64,000 nt of DNA, taken from the NCBI RefSeq assembly GCF_017939615.1, contig NZ_JAGKSR010000001.1, forward strand, positions 124,001-188,000, given 5' to 3'. Both the position numbers and the translations under genes were made by a program. This document shows, piece by piece, positions 34,199 to 43,079 of this stretch (position 1 is the first letter of the stretch; every line of letters begins with the position of its first letter). The notes under the pieces were generated by a model that did not search any database, was not told where the DNA came from, and saw nothing but the letters and a program-made list of their open reading frames with translations. This DNA comes from Microbacterium sp. BLY. GTDB taxonomy: Bacteria > Actinomycetota > Actinomycetes > Actinomycetales > Microbacteriaceae.

Positions 34199-34636
34199 TC
34201 AGTACTCCTGCGGGCCGTCCCGGTCGGGCTCTGGCTCCCGGCGGAAACCGCGGCCGGACACCGACGTCGGGACGATGCGCACGTACACCCGCTTGTCGGT
34301 CGGGATCCACGGGCGCAGGCCCGCTCCCTCCGCGCGCTGGACGTCGGCGTCCGTCTCCAGGGCCTGCGCACGCCCGCGCACGACGACGCTCCAGGCTTCC
34401 GTGTCGGTGTGGTCATCCACTTCGAAGAGCACGTCCTCGTTGACCGTCAGCTCGAACAGCTTGTTGCCGGGGGCCGTGCGGAACAGGAGCCCGTCGCCGT
34501 CCACCGCGTAGTTGACGGGGAAGATGTCAATCGTCTCGCCGACGCGGGTCACGAGCCGCCCGAGCTCCTGGCTGCGCAGGTGCTCCCAGCTCTGCTCGAC
34601 GGTGAGGGTCTGGACCGGATCCGTGTACGCGCTCAT
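34199..34636 (-). CDS. Pyridoxamine 5'-phosphate oxidase-like flavin-binding protein
   Basis: A 145-residue split-barrel protein. Visible landmarks are LGRLVTRVGETIDIFPVNYAVDGD near 25-48 (written in parts: GRLVTR, FPVNYAVDG), LLFRTAPGNKL near 50, and SVVVRGRAQAL near 82. This is the pattern of small FMN or F420-binding proteins (nitroimidazole-resistance-like). The substrate is unknown. The ATG at 34636 is taken as start; another ATG at 34645 with GAGG five bases upstream is possible. The C-terminus is rich in Arg and Glu. Confidence 0.82.
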   Translation of the reverse strand: MSAYTDPVQTLTVEQSWEHLRSQELGRLVTRVGETIDIFPVNYAVDGDGLLFRTAPGNKLFELTVNEDVLFEVDDHTDTEAWSVVVRGRAQALETDADVQRAEGAGLRPWIPTDKRVYVRIVPTSVSGRGFRREPEPDRDGPQEY

Positions 34637-34681
34637 GCCGCCCATTGTGCCTCGTCCCGTCCGGAGGCGCACCCCACCCTC

Positions 34682-34765
34682 CGTCGACCCGGCCCTTCTC
34701 GCGCGAGCGGCCCCCTTGCGTGCGCACGCAAGGGGGCCGCTCGGCCGCAAGGGGGTGGGTCGACG
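34682..34765. repeat. GC-rich palindromic repeat element, copy 4
   Basis: A perfect 38-bp palindrome forms the centre (34705-34742, arms of 19 bases starting gagcggccccctt). Outer arms are gtcgacccggcccttctc and gcaagggggtgggtcgac. It ends 2 bp before the stop of the aldehyde dehydrogenase gene and follows the start of the flavin-binding protein gene, so it separates two minus-strand genes. Confidence 0.8.
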
Positions 34766-34766
34766 A

Positions 34767-36131
34767 TCAGCCGATGCGGATCAGCTTCTTGTTGACGAAC
34801 TCGTCGGCGGCGAGGTGACCGAGCTCGCGGGCCGTGCCGCTGCGCTTGATGCCGCCGAACGGCAGCTCCGGGCTGTCCGCGAGCACGAGGTTCACGTAGA
34901 CCATGCCGGCCTCGATCCGATCGGCCACCCGCTCCGCCTGCGCCTCGTCCGTCGTGAAGACGTAGGAGCCGAGACCGAACGTGGTGTCGTTGGCGAGCGC
35001 CACCGCCGCGTCCTCGTCCGCGACGCGGTACACGACCGCCGCCGGGCCGAACAGCTCCTGGCGGTAGACGTCCATCTCCGGGGTCACGTCGGCGAGCACG
35101 GTCGGCGCGAAGAACGCCCCGTCGCGCGTGCCGCCCGTGAGCAGGGTCGCGCCCTGGGCCACGGCCGTGTCGATCTGCTTCTGCAGGTTCTCCGCCGCGG
35201 CCTCCGAGGAGACCGGCCCGAGGACCGTGTCGTCGAGCGTGGGATCGGTCGCCTCGACCGCCGCCATCGCCGCCGTGAACTTCTCCACGAAAGCGTCGTA
35301 GAGGTCGTCGACGATGATGAAGCGCTTGGCGCCGTTGCAGGCCTGACCGTTGTTGTCCAGGCGCGCGTCCACGCCCGCCTGCACCGTGGCGTCGAGATCG
35401 TCGGTGGAGAGCACGATGAACGGGTCGGACCCGCCCAGCTCCAGCGCGACCTTCTTGAGGTTGCGCCCGGCGATCTCGGCGACCGCGGCACCGGCGCGCT
35501 CCGAACCGGTCAGCGAGACGCCCTGCACGCGCCAGTCCGCGATCATCGCCGCGATCTGGTCGTTCGTGGCGAGCACGTTCTGGTACGCGCCCTTCGGGAA
35601 ACCGGCGTCGTGGTAGATCGCCTCGATCGCGGTGGACGACTCCGGGCACTGCGGCGCCGGCTTCAGGAGGATCGTGTTGCCGACGATCAGGTTCGGCGCG
35701 GCGAAACGCACGATCTGATACGCCGGGAAGTTCCACGGCATGATGCCCACGAGCGGACCCAGCGACGAGCGGCGGATGATCGCCGACCCCTCCCCGAGGA
35801 TCTTGATGGGCTGGTCGGCCATGATGTCCTCGGCCTGGTCCGCGTAGTACTCCGCGATGTCGGCGGCGAAATCGACCTCGCCGAGCGCGGCCTCGCGGGG
35901 CTTGCCCATCTCGCGCACGAAGATGTCGGCCAGCTCCTCCCGGCGCTCGCGGTGCAGCTCGGCCGCACGACGCAGCAGCGCGGCCCGTTCGGCGACCGTG
36001 GTCGACCGCGACCACTCGCGGTGCGCCTCGTCGGCCGCCGCGACGGCCTCCTCGATCTGCGCGTCGGTGAACGTCTCGTACGAAGCCAGGGTCTCGCCGG
36101 TGGCGGGATTGACGACGGCGTAGTCGGTCAT
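34767..36131 (-). CDS. NAD(P)-dependent aldehyde dehydrogenase (aminobutyraldehyde or succinate-semialdehyde)
   Basis: A 454-residue aldehyde dehydrogenase. The catalytic Glu lies in LELGGSDPFIV near 232 and the catalytic Cys in NNGQACNGAKR near 265; the cofactor site is LTGSERAGAAV near 210. It resembles the GabD1 (NADP-type succinate-semialdehyde dehydrogenase) group. Since a second semialdehyde dehydrogenase lies 101 bp upstream and a putrescine-oxidase-like gene is in the cluster, this one may oxidise 4-aminobutanal to GABA. The ATG at 36131 is the proper start; upstream frame is repeat DNA. Two dispersed repeat copies lie between the two dehydrogenases. Confidence 0.85.
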   Translation of the reverse strand: MTDYAVVNPATGETLASYETFTDAQIEEAVAAADEAHREWSRSTTVAERAALLRRAAELHRERREELADIFVREMGKPREAALGEVDFAADIAEYYADQAEDIMADQPIKILGEGSAIIRRSSLGPLVGIMPWNFPAYQIVRFAAPNLIVGNTILLKPAPQCPESSTAIEAIYHDAGFPKGAYQNVLATNDQIAAMIADWRVQGVSLTGSERAGAAVAEIAGRNLKKVALELGGSDPFIVLSTDDLDATVQAGVDARLDNNGQACNGAKRFIIVDDLYDAFVEKFTAAMAAVEATDPTLDDTVLGPVSSEAAAENLQKQIDTAVAQGATLLTGGTRDGAFFAPTVLADVTPEMDVYRQELFGPAAVVYRVADEDAAVALANDTTFGLGSYVFTTDEAQAERVADRIEAGMVYVNLVLADSPELPFGGIKRSGTARELGHLAADEFVNKKLIRIG

Positions 36132-36155
36132 GGTTGTCCTCTCGTGTGCGGGGCC

Positions 36156-36220
36156 CTTCGACAAGCTCAGGGACCCAGGCCGTTCGGGTGGGGAGGGGCC
36201 CTTCGACAAGCTCGGGGCCC
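36156..36220. repeat. Two direct copies of the cttcgacaagctcag repeat
   Basis: Copies at 36156-36176 and 36201-36220 (cttcgacaagctcagggac and cttcgacaagctcggggcc) lie head to tail, 45 bp apart, in the space between the two aldehyde dehydrogenase genes. Confidence 0.8.
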
Positions 36221-36231
36221 CACCCGGAAGG

Positions 36232-37698
36232 TCAGGAGACGGGGATCAGCGTGTACTTGGTGGACAGATACTCGTGGATGCCCTCGAAGCCGCCCTCGCG
36301 GCCGACGCCCGACTGCTTGACGCCGCCGAAGGGAGCCGCCGCGTTGGAGACGACACCCACGTTCAGACCCATCATGCCCGTCTCGAGCGCGTCGATCATC
36401 CGCTGACCGCGCTGCAGGTTCTCGGTGAACACGTAGGAGACGAGGCCGTACTCGGTGTCGTTGGCGAGGCGCACGGCCTCCTCCTCTGTCTCGAACGTCG
36501 CGATCGCGAGCACCGGGCCGAAGATCTCCTCGCGGAGGATCGCGGAGCCGGGCACGACATCGGTCAGCACCGTGGGCTCGTAGAACGTGCCGGTGCCCTC
36601 GAGCGCCTTGCCGCCCGCGAGCAGGGTCGCGCCGCGCTCGACGGCGTCGTCCACGAGCTCGCCGGCCTTGGCCACGGCGTCCTCGTCGATGAGCGGGCCG
36701 ATCGCCACGCCCTCCTCCGTGCCCCGGCCGATCTTCATCGCGTTGACACGCTCGGTGACGCGCTTGGCGAACTCGCCCGCCACGTCCTTGTGCACGATGA
36801 AGCGGTTGGCGGCGGTGCAGGCCTGACCGATGTTGCGGAACTTCGCGGCCAGCGCGCCGTCCACGGCCTTGTCGAGGTCGGCGTCGTCGAACACGACGAA
36901 CGGAGCGTTGCCGCCGAGCTCCATCGAGACCCGGAGCACGCCCTCCGCCGCCTGGGCGATGAGCTTGCGGCCCACCTCGGTCGACCCGGTGAAGGACAGC
37001 TTGCGCAGCCGCGGGTCGGCGATGATCGGGGCGGACAGGGCGCTCGACTTCGAGGTCTGCACCACGTTGACGACGCCCTTCGGCAGACCGGCCTCCTCGA
37101 GCAGCGTCGTGAAGAAGATGGTCGTGAGCGGCGTGAGTGCCGGGGGCTTGATGACCACGGTGCAGCCGGCCGCGAGCGCCGGTGCGATCTTGCGCGTCGC
37201 CATCGCGAACGGGAAGTTCCACGGCGTGACGAAGAACGACGGTCCGACAGGTCGCTGCGACACGATCATGTGACCGGTGCCCTCGGGGTTGAGGCCGTAG
37301 CGGCCGCTGATGCGCACGGCCTCCTCGCTGAACCAGCGGAGGAACTCGCCGCCGTAGGCCACCTCGCCGCGCGCCTCCGCGAGGGGCTTGCCCATCTCGA
37401 GGGTCATCAGCAGCGCGAGGTCCTCCTTGCGCTCCTGCACGAGGTCGAACGCCCGGCGGAGGATCTCGCCGCGCACACGCGGGGCGGTCGCGGCCCATTC
37501 ATCCTGCGCGGCGACGGCGGCGTCGAGCGCCCGGATGCCGTCCGCGGGGGTGGCGTCGGCGATCGTGCGGATCACCTGGTTGGTCGAGGGGTCCTTGACG
37601 TCGAAGGTCGCGCCGGTCTCCCCCTCGATCCACTCCCCGCCGATGAAGAGGCCGGTGGGGATGCTGTCGAGCAGCGCCTGCTCGTTCTGGGTGCTCAT
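36232..37698 (-). CDS. gabD: Succinate-semialdehyde dehydrogenase
   Basis: A 488-residue aldehyde dehydrogenase of the GabD family. The catalytic Glu is in MELGGNAPFVV near 258, the catalytic Cys in NIGQACTAANRF near 292 and the cofactor loop FTGSTEVGRKL near 237. It oxidises succinic semialdehyde, the product of GABA transamination, to succinate for the citric acid cycle. It lies directly downstream of an amino-acid permease (14 bp). The ATG at 37698 follows GAGAGAGAATCC. It belongs to the GABA/putrescine operon. Confidence 0.92.
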   Translation of the reverse strand: MSTQNEQALLDSIPTGLFIGGEWIEGETGATFDVKDPSTNQVIRTIADATPADGIRALDAAVAAQDEWAATAPRVRGEILRRAFDLVQERKEDLALLMTLEMGKPLAEARGEVAYGGEFLRWFSEEAVRISGRYGLNPEGTGHMIVSQRPVGPSFFVTPWNFPFAMATRKIAPALAAGCTVVIKPPALTPLTTIFFTTLLEEAGLPKGVVNVVQTSKSSALSAPIIADPRLRKLSFTGSTEVGRKLIAQAAEGVLRVSMELGGNAPFVVFDDADLDKAVDGALAAKFRNIGQACTAANRFIVHKDVAGEFAKRVTERVNAMKIGRGTEEGVAIGPLIDEDAVAKAGELVDDAVERGATLLAGGKALEGTGTFYEPTVLTDVVPGSAILREEIFGPVLAIATFETEEEAVRLANDTEYGLVSYVFTENLQRGQRMIDALETGMMGLNVGVVSNAAAPFGGVKQSGVGREGGFEGIHEYLSTKYTLIPVS

Positions 37699-37712
37699 GG
37701 ATTCTCTCTCTT

Positions 37713-39269
37713 TCAGACGGACGTGGGACGACGACGGCGGCTGGGCGGGGCGTCCATACCCAGGGTCTCACCGCGGAAGAAGGCCGGGCGGCGGACGGCG
37801 TTCCAGATCATCACCGCGATGCCGACGACGATGATGAGGATGCCGAGGATGAAGACGATGCCCACACCGCCGATCTCCGACCCGGAGCCGTAGGCCGGGT
37901 CCATGGAGTCGATCAGCGTGGTGAAGAACAGGATCGCCAGGATGATGCCGCCCACCAGCGGGAACAGGAAGGTGAAGAAGACGTTGCGCGCCGAGTCGAA
38001 CCACTGCTTGCGGAAGTACCAGACGCAAGCGAACGCGGTGATCCCGTAGTAGAAGCAGATCATCATGCCGAGCGTGAGGATGGTGTCCCACAGGGTGTCC
38101 TCGCTGACCACGCGCATCACGGCGTAGAAGGCGGAGGCCACGATGGCCGACACGATGGTCGCGTAGCCCGGGGTGAAGAACCGGGGGCTCACCTTCGCGA
38201 ACGACTTCGGGAGCGCCCCGTAGTGGCCCATCGCGAGGAGCGTGCGCGCCGGGCCGACGAACGTCGACTGCAGCGACGACGCCGAGCTCGTGAGCACCGC
38301 GAGGGAGACGAGGAACGCGAGCGGCCCGAGGATCGGTCCGGAGAGGTGGAAGAACACGTTCTCCTGGATGTCGCCGTTGCCGAGGCCGAGCTCACCCGTG
38401 CCGACGCCCGCGAACATGATCATCGCGACGGCGAGGAGCAGGTACAGCGAGACGATCGTGAGCACCGTGACCGTCGCCGCGCGCCCCGGGGTCTTCTCCG
38501 GGTCCTTCGTCTCCTCGTTCATGGTGAGGGTGACGTCCCAGCCCCAGAAGATGAAGATCGACAGCGACAGACCGGCGGCGACGGCGCTGAACGACGAGAT
38601 CGCGAACGGGTTGAACCAGTTGAGGTCGAACGGCTGGTAGTCGAAGCCGTTGCCGCCCACGGCCTGCACGATCGCGGCGACCGCGAAGAACACGAGCACG
38701 AGGATCTGGAATCCGACCAGCCAGTACTGCAGCTTCTGCGTGGTCTGCATGTCGCGGTACGACACCCACGTCGCGCCGAGCATGAACAGGAGGCAGACGC
38801 CGATGTTGATCCAGGTCACGCCGGCGAGGGACGCGATGTCCGGGTTGCCCGTGATCTGCGACAGCAGCAGGAACAGGAAGTCGACCGCGACGCCCGCGAG
38901 GTTGGACAGCACGAGGATCGTCGCGACCACGAGCCCCCAGCCGGCCATCCAGCCCACCCACGGCCCGAACGCCCGCGCGGCCCACGTGAAGGACGTCCCG
39001 GAGTCGGGCATGCGGTTGTTGAGCTCGCGGTAGCCGAAGGCCACGAGGAGCATCGGGATGAAGCCGACGAGGATGATCGCCGGGATCTGCGCGCCGACCT
39101 CGGATGCGGTGGGGCCGACGGCGGCCGTGAACGTATAGGCGGGGGCGATGCACGAGATGCCGATCACGACGGCGCCGATCAGGCCGACGGTGCCGGCGCT
39201 CAGGCCCTTCGTCGAGATGCCGGTCGTGACGCCGGATGCGGGCTCCGTCGCCCGGTTGGTGCTGCTCAT
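37713..39269 (-). CDS. APC family amino acid / polyamine permease
   Basis: A 518-residue transporter with about 12 hydrophobic segments. The first helix shows GAVVIGISCIAPAYTFTAAV near 33-52, the unwound-helix pattern of the APC superfamily, and the second carries the FTWAARAFGPWVGWMAGWG segment near 92-110. Family members carry GABA, putrescine or amino acids by proton symport or exchange. The context (GABA transaminase, putrescine-oxidase-like enzyme, succinate-semialdehyde dehydrogenase) suggests GABA or putrescine uptake. Its start overlaps the stop of the universal stress gene by 1 bp. Confidence 0.9.
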   Translation of the reverse strand: MSSTNRATEPASGVTTGISTKGLSAGTVGLIGAVVIGISCIAPAYTFTAAVGPTASEVGAQIPAIILVGFIPMLLVAFGYRELNNRMPDSGTSFTWAARAFGPWVGWMAGWGLVVATILVLSNLAGVAVDFLFLLLSQITGNPDIASLAGVTWINIGVCLLFMLGATWVSYRDMQTTQKLQYWLVGFQILVLVFFAVAAIVQAVGGNGFDYQPFDLNWFNPFAISSFSAVAAGLSLSIFIFWGWDVTLTMNEETKDPEKTPGRAATVTVLTIVSLYLLLAVAMIMFAGVGTGELGLGNGDIQENVFFHLSGPILGPLAFLVSLAVLTSSASSLQSTFVGPARTLLAMGHYGALPKSFAKVSPRFFTPGYATIVSAIVASAFYAVMRVVSEDTLWDTILTLGMMICFYYGITAFACVWYFRKQWFDSARNVFFTFLFPLVGGIILAILFFTTLIDSMDPAYGSGSEIGGVGIVFILGILIIVVGIAVMIWNAVRRPAFFRGETLGMDAPPSRRRRPTSV

Positions 39270-40153
39270 CAGCGGTCTCCTGCTTCATCGCGGGTACGCG
39301 GGACGACGATCATGGGGACGGGCAGCTCGTGCAGCATCTTCGCCGCCGTGGAGCCCAGGAACAGGCGACGCGGCTGCGCCAGCCTGCTGGAGCCGACGAG
39401 GACGACCTCGCCGGGGAGCCAGGAAAGTCCGGCCACGGCGTCCTCCACCGTCTCACCGGGCGCCTCCTCGACGACGGCGCCGAGGCCGTCCGGCAGGCGC
39501 TCCGCCGCGACGGCGAGCACCTGATGCGCGTGCTCGCTGCCGGCGAGGCGGATCGCCCCGGTGTCCAGGCCCGGCGGCACGTCGAACGGCACGAGCGACA
39601 CGAGCCGGAGGCTGACCTCGGCGGCCCCGGCGAGGGCGACCGCCTGGTCGAGCACGCCCTCGGCGCCGGGCCGGGTGCCCACGGCGACGGTGACGCGCGG
39701 GAGCACGTGGTCGTCCTGCTCCGCGAGGCCGGCCGGTGCGAGGGCGACCGGGATCGGCGAGGAGTGCAGCAGCTCGGAGGCGACGCTGCCCAGCCGGTGA
39801 CGGCCGAAGATGCCGCCGCCCGCCGTGCCGATCACGATGACGCCGGCATCGAACTCCTCGCCCGCGGCGATCAGCCCCTCCGCGAACGACTCGGAGAAGC
39901 GCACGTGTCCGCTGCGCACGAGCTCCTGCGGGAGACGCACCACCGCATCCTGCAGCCACTTCCGCGCCTGGGCGCGGATGACGTCCTCATACGCGCGCTC
40001 GGGCGGCACGGCGGCGCTGCGGGTGCCTTCGGTCGGCAGGACGATGACGAGGTGCAGGGTCGCGCCGATGCTGCGCGCCAGCCGTGCGCCCAGGGCCGCC
40101 GCGTCCGCTCCCGCGTCCGTCGCCGTGTAGCCGACGACGACCGTGCCGGTCAT
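39269..40153 (-). CDS. Universal stress protein, two-domain
   Basis: A 294-residue protein with two tandem Usp domains (about 1-140 and 145-290). The N-terminal domain shows VVVGYTATDAGADAAALG and the nucleotide-type loop GTAGGGIFGRHRLGSVASEL near 121-140; the C-terminal domain has VGSSRLAQPRRLFLGSTAAK near 255-274 and ends VPMIVVPR. It likely binds ATP. It is embedded in the polyamine/GABA operon, overlapping both neighbours, and may modulate the permease or oxidase. The ATG at 40153 is within TGATG coupling to the oxidase stop. Confidence 0.88.
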   Translation of the reverse strand: MTGTVVVGYTATDAGADAAALGARLARSIGATLHLVIVLPTEGTRSAAVPPERAYEDVIRAQARKWLQDAVVRLPQELVRSGHVRFSESFAEGLIAAGEEFDAGVIVIGTAGGGIFGRHRLGSVASELLHSSPIPVALAPAGLAEQDDHVLPRVTVAVGTRPGAEGVLDQAVALAGAAEVSLRLVSLVPFDVPPGLDTGAIRLAGSEHAHQVLAVAAERLPDGLGAVVEEAPGETVEDAVAGLSWLPGEVVLVGSSRLAQPRRLFLGSTAAKMLHELPVPMIVVPRTRDEAGDR

Positions 40154-41535
40154 CAGCCGATGCTCTCGGGAGCGCCGGCCTCGCGGCGGGCGTCGACGAT
40201 GTTCGCCGCGACGAGGTGACCCATGCGGATCGCGCCGTCGACGTGCTGGTAACCCGCTCCGGCCATGTCGCTGCAGGCGAAGTGGATGGGTCCGACCGGC
40301 GTGCGGAGGTCTGCGCCGTAGCGGTGCAGTCCGCCGAGGTCGAAGCTCGCGGCGTACGCGCCGCGCGTCCACTCCTCGCTGCCCCAGTCGCTCTCGTAGT
40401 AGACGATCGGGTTCTTGGCCTCGGGACCGTAGTAGTGCGACAGCGACTCGAGGATGCGCTCCTTGCGCTCCTCCGCGGACAGCTCGAAGACGCCGTCGGC
40501 GTTCGCGTCGGACACGAAGCCGACCAGGGTGCCGCGCTCATCGCCGTGGTTGGTGTTGTCGTACGCCTCGTGCGACAGCTCGTACGGGCTGAAGGCGGTG
40601 CCGCTGAGGCCCTGCTCGCGCCAGAACGGACGGTCGTAGACCGCGTGCACCTTGATGACGAAGCCCATCGACAGGTGCTGGTGCAGCTGGTGCTGGCGGC
40701 GCGGCAGCGGCGGGACGAAGGAGATGCGGTTGTAGAGGATGGGCGCGTGGGCGAGGATCGCGTATCGCGCCCGCACCGTGAGCTCGTCGGTCGTCGCGAC
40801 GACCCCGTCATCCGACCACTCCAGGCTGCGGACCGGCTGGTTCAGCAGCACGTCGTCGCCCAGGCGCTCGGCGAGGCGCAGCGGCACCTGCTGCAGACCG
40901 CCCACGACGCGCTTGTCGAGGATGAAGTCGGCGTCGACGAGGTTCGAGTACGAGCCGGCGGACGCCGCCATGAGCAGCGACTGCAGCAGCGAGAAAGCGT
41001 GGGTCGGCTTGGTCAGCATCGCCGAGCCGGTGGCGAACGCGAGGTTGCGCACGGCCTCGTCGTCGTCGGTCTGCGCGCGCAGCCAGGCGTCCCACGAGAT
41101 GGAGTCCCACTCCGCGGCGTTCGGATGCTCCCACGGCTTGTCGGGATCGATCTCGGCGACGAGGGCGTCGAGGATGCCGGTGATGCGGGCGATCACGGCC
41201 TCGGTCTCCGGCGACACCGGGAACATCTCGCCCGTGAAGCGGTGCGCCTGCCCGTCCGGACCGACGTAGACGCTGTCGCCCTCGCGGTACCGGCTGTAGG
41301 TCTCGAGTCCCAGCTCCTCGATCGTGTCCTTGAGGGCATCCTGGTCGGGAGAGACCCACTGGCCGCCGATCTCCAGCATCGCGCCGTCGATCACGTCGGT
41401 CCACAGCCGGCCGCCCACGCGGTCGCGGGCCTCCAGGACGGCGACCGACAGGCCGGCCTTCCGCAGGTCGTTGGCCGCCGTGAGCCCTGCGGCTCCGGCA
41501 CCCACGATCAGCACGTCGCGCGTGATCTCAGCCAT
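40153..41535 (-). CDS. Flavin monoamine oxidase, putrescine-oxidase-like
   Basis: A 460-residue FAD amine oxidase. The N-terminal dinucleotide motif is VLIVGAGAAGLTAANDL at about 8-24, followed by the GG motif RVGGRLWTDV near 44 and the C-terminal FAD motif GYQHVDGAIRMGHLVA near 428. Length and pattern match actinobacterial putrescine oxidase, which converts putrescine to 4-aminobutanal, NH3 and H2O2. Surrounding dehydrogenases and GABA transaminase fit this substrate, but another primary amine is possible. The ATG at 41535 follows AAGGAGTTGCAG. A 90-bp gap separates it from the transaminase. Confidence 0.87.
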   Translation of the reverse strand: MAEITRDVLIVGAGAAGLTAANDLRKAGLSVAVLEARDRVGGRLWTDVIDGAMLEIGGQWVSPDQDALKDTIEELGLETYSRYREGDSVYVGPDGQAHRFTGEMFPVSPETEAVIARITGILDALVAEIDPDKPWEHPNAAEWDSISWDAWLRAQTDDDEAVRNLAFATGSAMLTKPTHAFSLLQSLLMAASAGSYSNLVDADFILDKRVVGGLQQVPLRLAERLGDDVLLNQPVRSLEWSDDGVVATTDELTVRARYAILAHAPILYNRISFVPPLPRRQHQLHQHLSMGFVIKVHAVYDRPFWREQGLSGTAFSPYELSHEAYDNTNHGDERGTLVGFVSDANADGVFELSAEERKERILESLSHYYGPEAKNPIVYYESDWGSEEWTRGAYAASFDLGGLHRYGADLRTPVGPIHFACSDMAGAGYQHVDGAIRMGHLVAANIVDARREAGAPESIG

Positions 41536-41624
41536 CTGCAACTCCTTCGTCGTCGGGGGATGCGGGGGAAGAAGTACCGGTCGCGTCCCGAAATCCCCCG
41601 ATCCGGGGACGCGACCGGACAGTG

Positions 41625-42986
41625 TCAGGCGTCGGCGAGCGCCTGGGCCACGACGTCGAGGCCCTCGTTCAGCAGCTCGTCGCCGATGGACAGCGGCGGG
41701 AGGAAGCGGATCACGTTGCCGTAGGTGCCGCACGTGAGGACGATGACGCCCTGAGCGATGCACGCCTTGGCGACGGCAGCCGTGAGCGCGGCGTCCGGAG
41801 CGTTGGTCTCCGGGTCCACGAACTCCGCGGCGACCATCGCGCCGTGCCCGCGGACGTCGCCGATGCGGGCGTCCTGGGCCTGGAGCGCGGTGAGGCGGCC
41901 GAGGAGGATCTCGCCGATCTCCCTGGCGCGCTCGATGACGCCGTCGTTCTCGAAGACGTCGATCGAGGCGAGCGCCGCCGCACACGCGATCGGGTTGCCG
42001 CCGTAGGTGCCGCCGAGGCCCCCGGAGTGCGAGGCGTCCATGATCTCGGCGCGACCGGTGACGGCCGCGAGCGGCAGACCGCCCGCGATGCCCTTGGCGG
42101 TGGTGATGAGGTCGGGCTCGATGCCGAAGATCTCGCTGGCGAACATGTGTCCGGTGCGAGCGAAGCCGGTCTGCACCTCGTCGGCGATGAAGACGACGCC
42201 GTTCGCGCGGCACCAGTCGACGATCGCGGGGAGGAAGCCGTCGGCGGGGACGATGAAGCCGCCCTCGCCCTGGATGGGCTCGATGATGACGGCCGCGAGG
42301 TTGTCGGCGCCGATCTGCTTCTCGAGCTGCAGGATCACGCGGGCCGCGGCCTCACCGCCCTCCAGTCCGTCCCGGAACGGGTACGACATGGGGGCGCGGT
42401 ACACCTCGGGGGCGAACGGACCGAAGCCGCTCTTGTACGGCATCGACTTCGCGGTCAGCGCCATCGTGAGGTTCGTGCGGCCGTGGTAGCCGTGGTCGAA
42501 CGCGACGACCGCCTGACGGCCGGTGTGCTTGCGGGCGATCTTGATCGCGTTCTCGACGGCCTCGGCGCCGGAGTTGAACAGCGCGCTCTTCTTGGCGAAG
42601 TCGCCGGGGGTGACGCGGTTGAGCGCCTCGGCGACGGCGACGTACGACTCGTACGGCGAGATCATGAAGCAGGTGTGGGTGAACTGCGCGGCCTGCGCGG
42701 CGACGGCGGCGGCGACCTTCGGGTGCGCGTTGCCGACCGTCGTGACGGCGATGCCGGAACCGAGGTCGATGAGCGAGTTGCCGTCGGCGTCGACGACGAC
42801 CCCTCCTCCGGCCGCGACGGCGGCGACGGGCACGGTGTGGCCGACGCCCGCGGCGACGGCGTCCGCCTTGCGAGCCAGGACCTCGGCCGAGCGCGGGCCG
42901 GGGAGTTCCGTGACGAGGCGACGCTCCTGCGGGAGGTCGGGGCCGCCGAGGGGGACTGCGGGTGCTGCGGTGTCGAGGAGAGCCAT
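41625..42986 (-). CDS. gabT: 4-aminobutyrate aminotransferase
   Basis: A 453-residue class III PLP aminotransferase. Landmarks are NSGAEAVENAIKIAR near 117, DHGYHGRTNLTMAL near 142, ADEVQTGFARTGHMFA near 247-262, and the PLP Lys in TTAKGIAGGLP near 278. It moves the amino group of GABA to 2-oxoglutarate, giving succinic semialdehyde and glutamate. The ATG at 42986 has no recognisable ribosome-binding site, so translation may be leaderless or weak. It is divergent from a PucR-type regulator, with direct repeats between them. It heads the GABA/putrescine operon. Confidence 0.93.
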   Translation of the reverse strand: MALLDTAAPAVPLGGPDLPQERRLVTELPGPRSAEVLARKADAVAAGVGHTVPVAAVAAGGGVVVDADGNSLIDLGSGIAVTTVGNAHPKVAAAVAAQAAQFTHTCFMISPYESYVAVAEALNRVTPGDFAKKSALFNSGAEAVENAIKIARKHTGRQAVVAFDHGYHGRTNLTMALTAKSMPYKSGFGPFAPEVYRAPMSYPFRDGLEGGEAAARVILQLEKQIGADNLAAVIIEPIQGEGGFIVPADGFLPAIVDWCRANGVVFIADEVQTGFARTGHMFASEIFGIEPDLITTAKGIAGGLPLAAVTGRAEIMDASHSGGLGGTYGGNPIACAAALASIDVFENDGVIERAREIGEILLGRLTALQAQDARIGDVRGHGAMVAAEFVDPETNAPDAALTAAVAKACIAQGVIVLTCGTYGNVIRFLPPLSIGDELLNEGLDVVAQALADA

Positions 42987-43032
42987 GCCGCGAGCGTACG
43001 ACCGCGGCGGAGAGCCGCGCATTCGCCCACTT

Positions 43033-43075
43033 GTACAATCGGAGAATTGATTTCGCCGTCGCGTACAAACGGAGA
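43033..43075. promoter_or_regulatory. Direct repeats between gabT and the PucR gene (candidate operator)
   Basis: GTACAAtCGGAGA (43033-43045) and GTACAAaCGGAGA (43063-43075) are direct repeats with one mismatch, exactly 30 bp apart (about three helical turns). The first overlaps a TTGTACAA palindrome. The second supplies the ribosome-binding site of the regulator gene, so binding would also repress the regulator. Confidence 0.6.
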
Positions 43076-43079
43076 TCGC

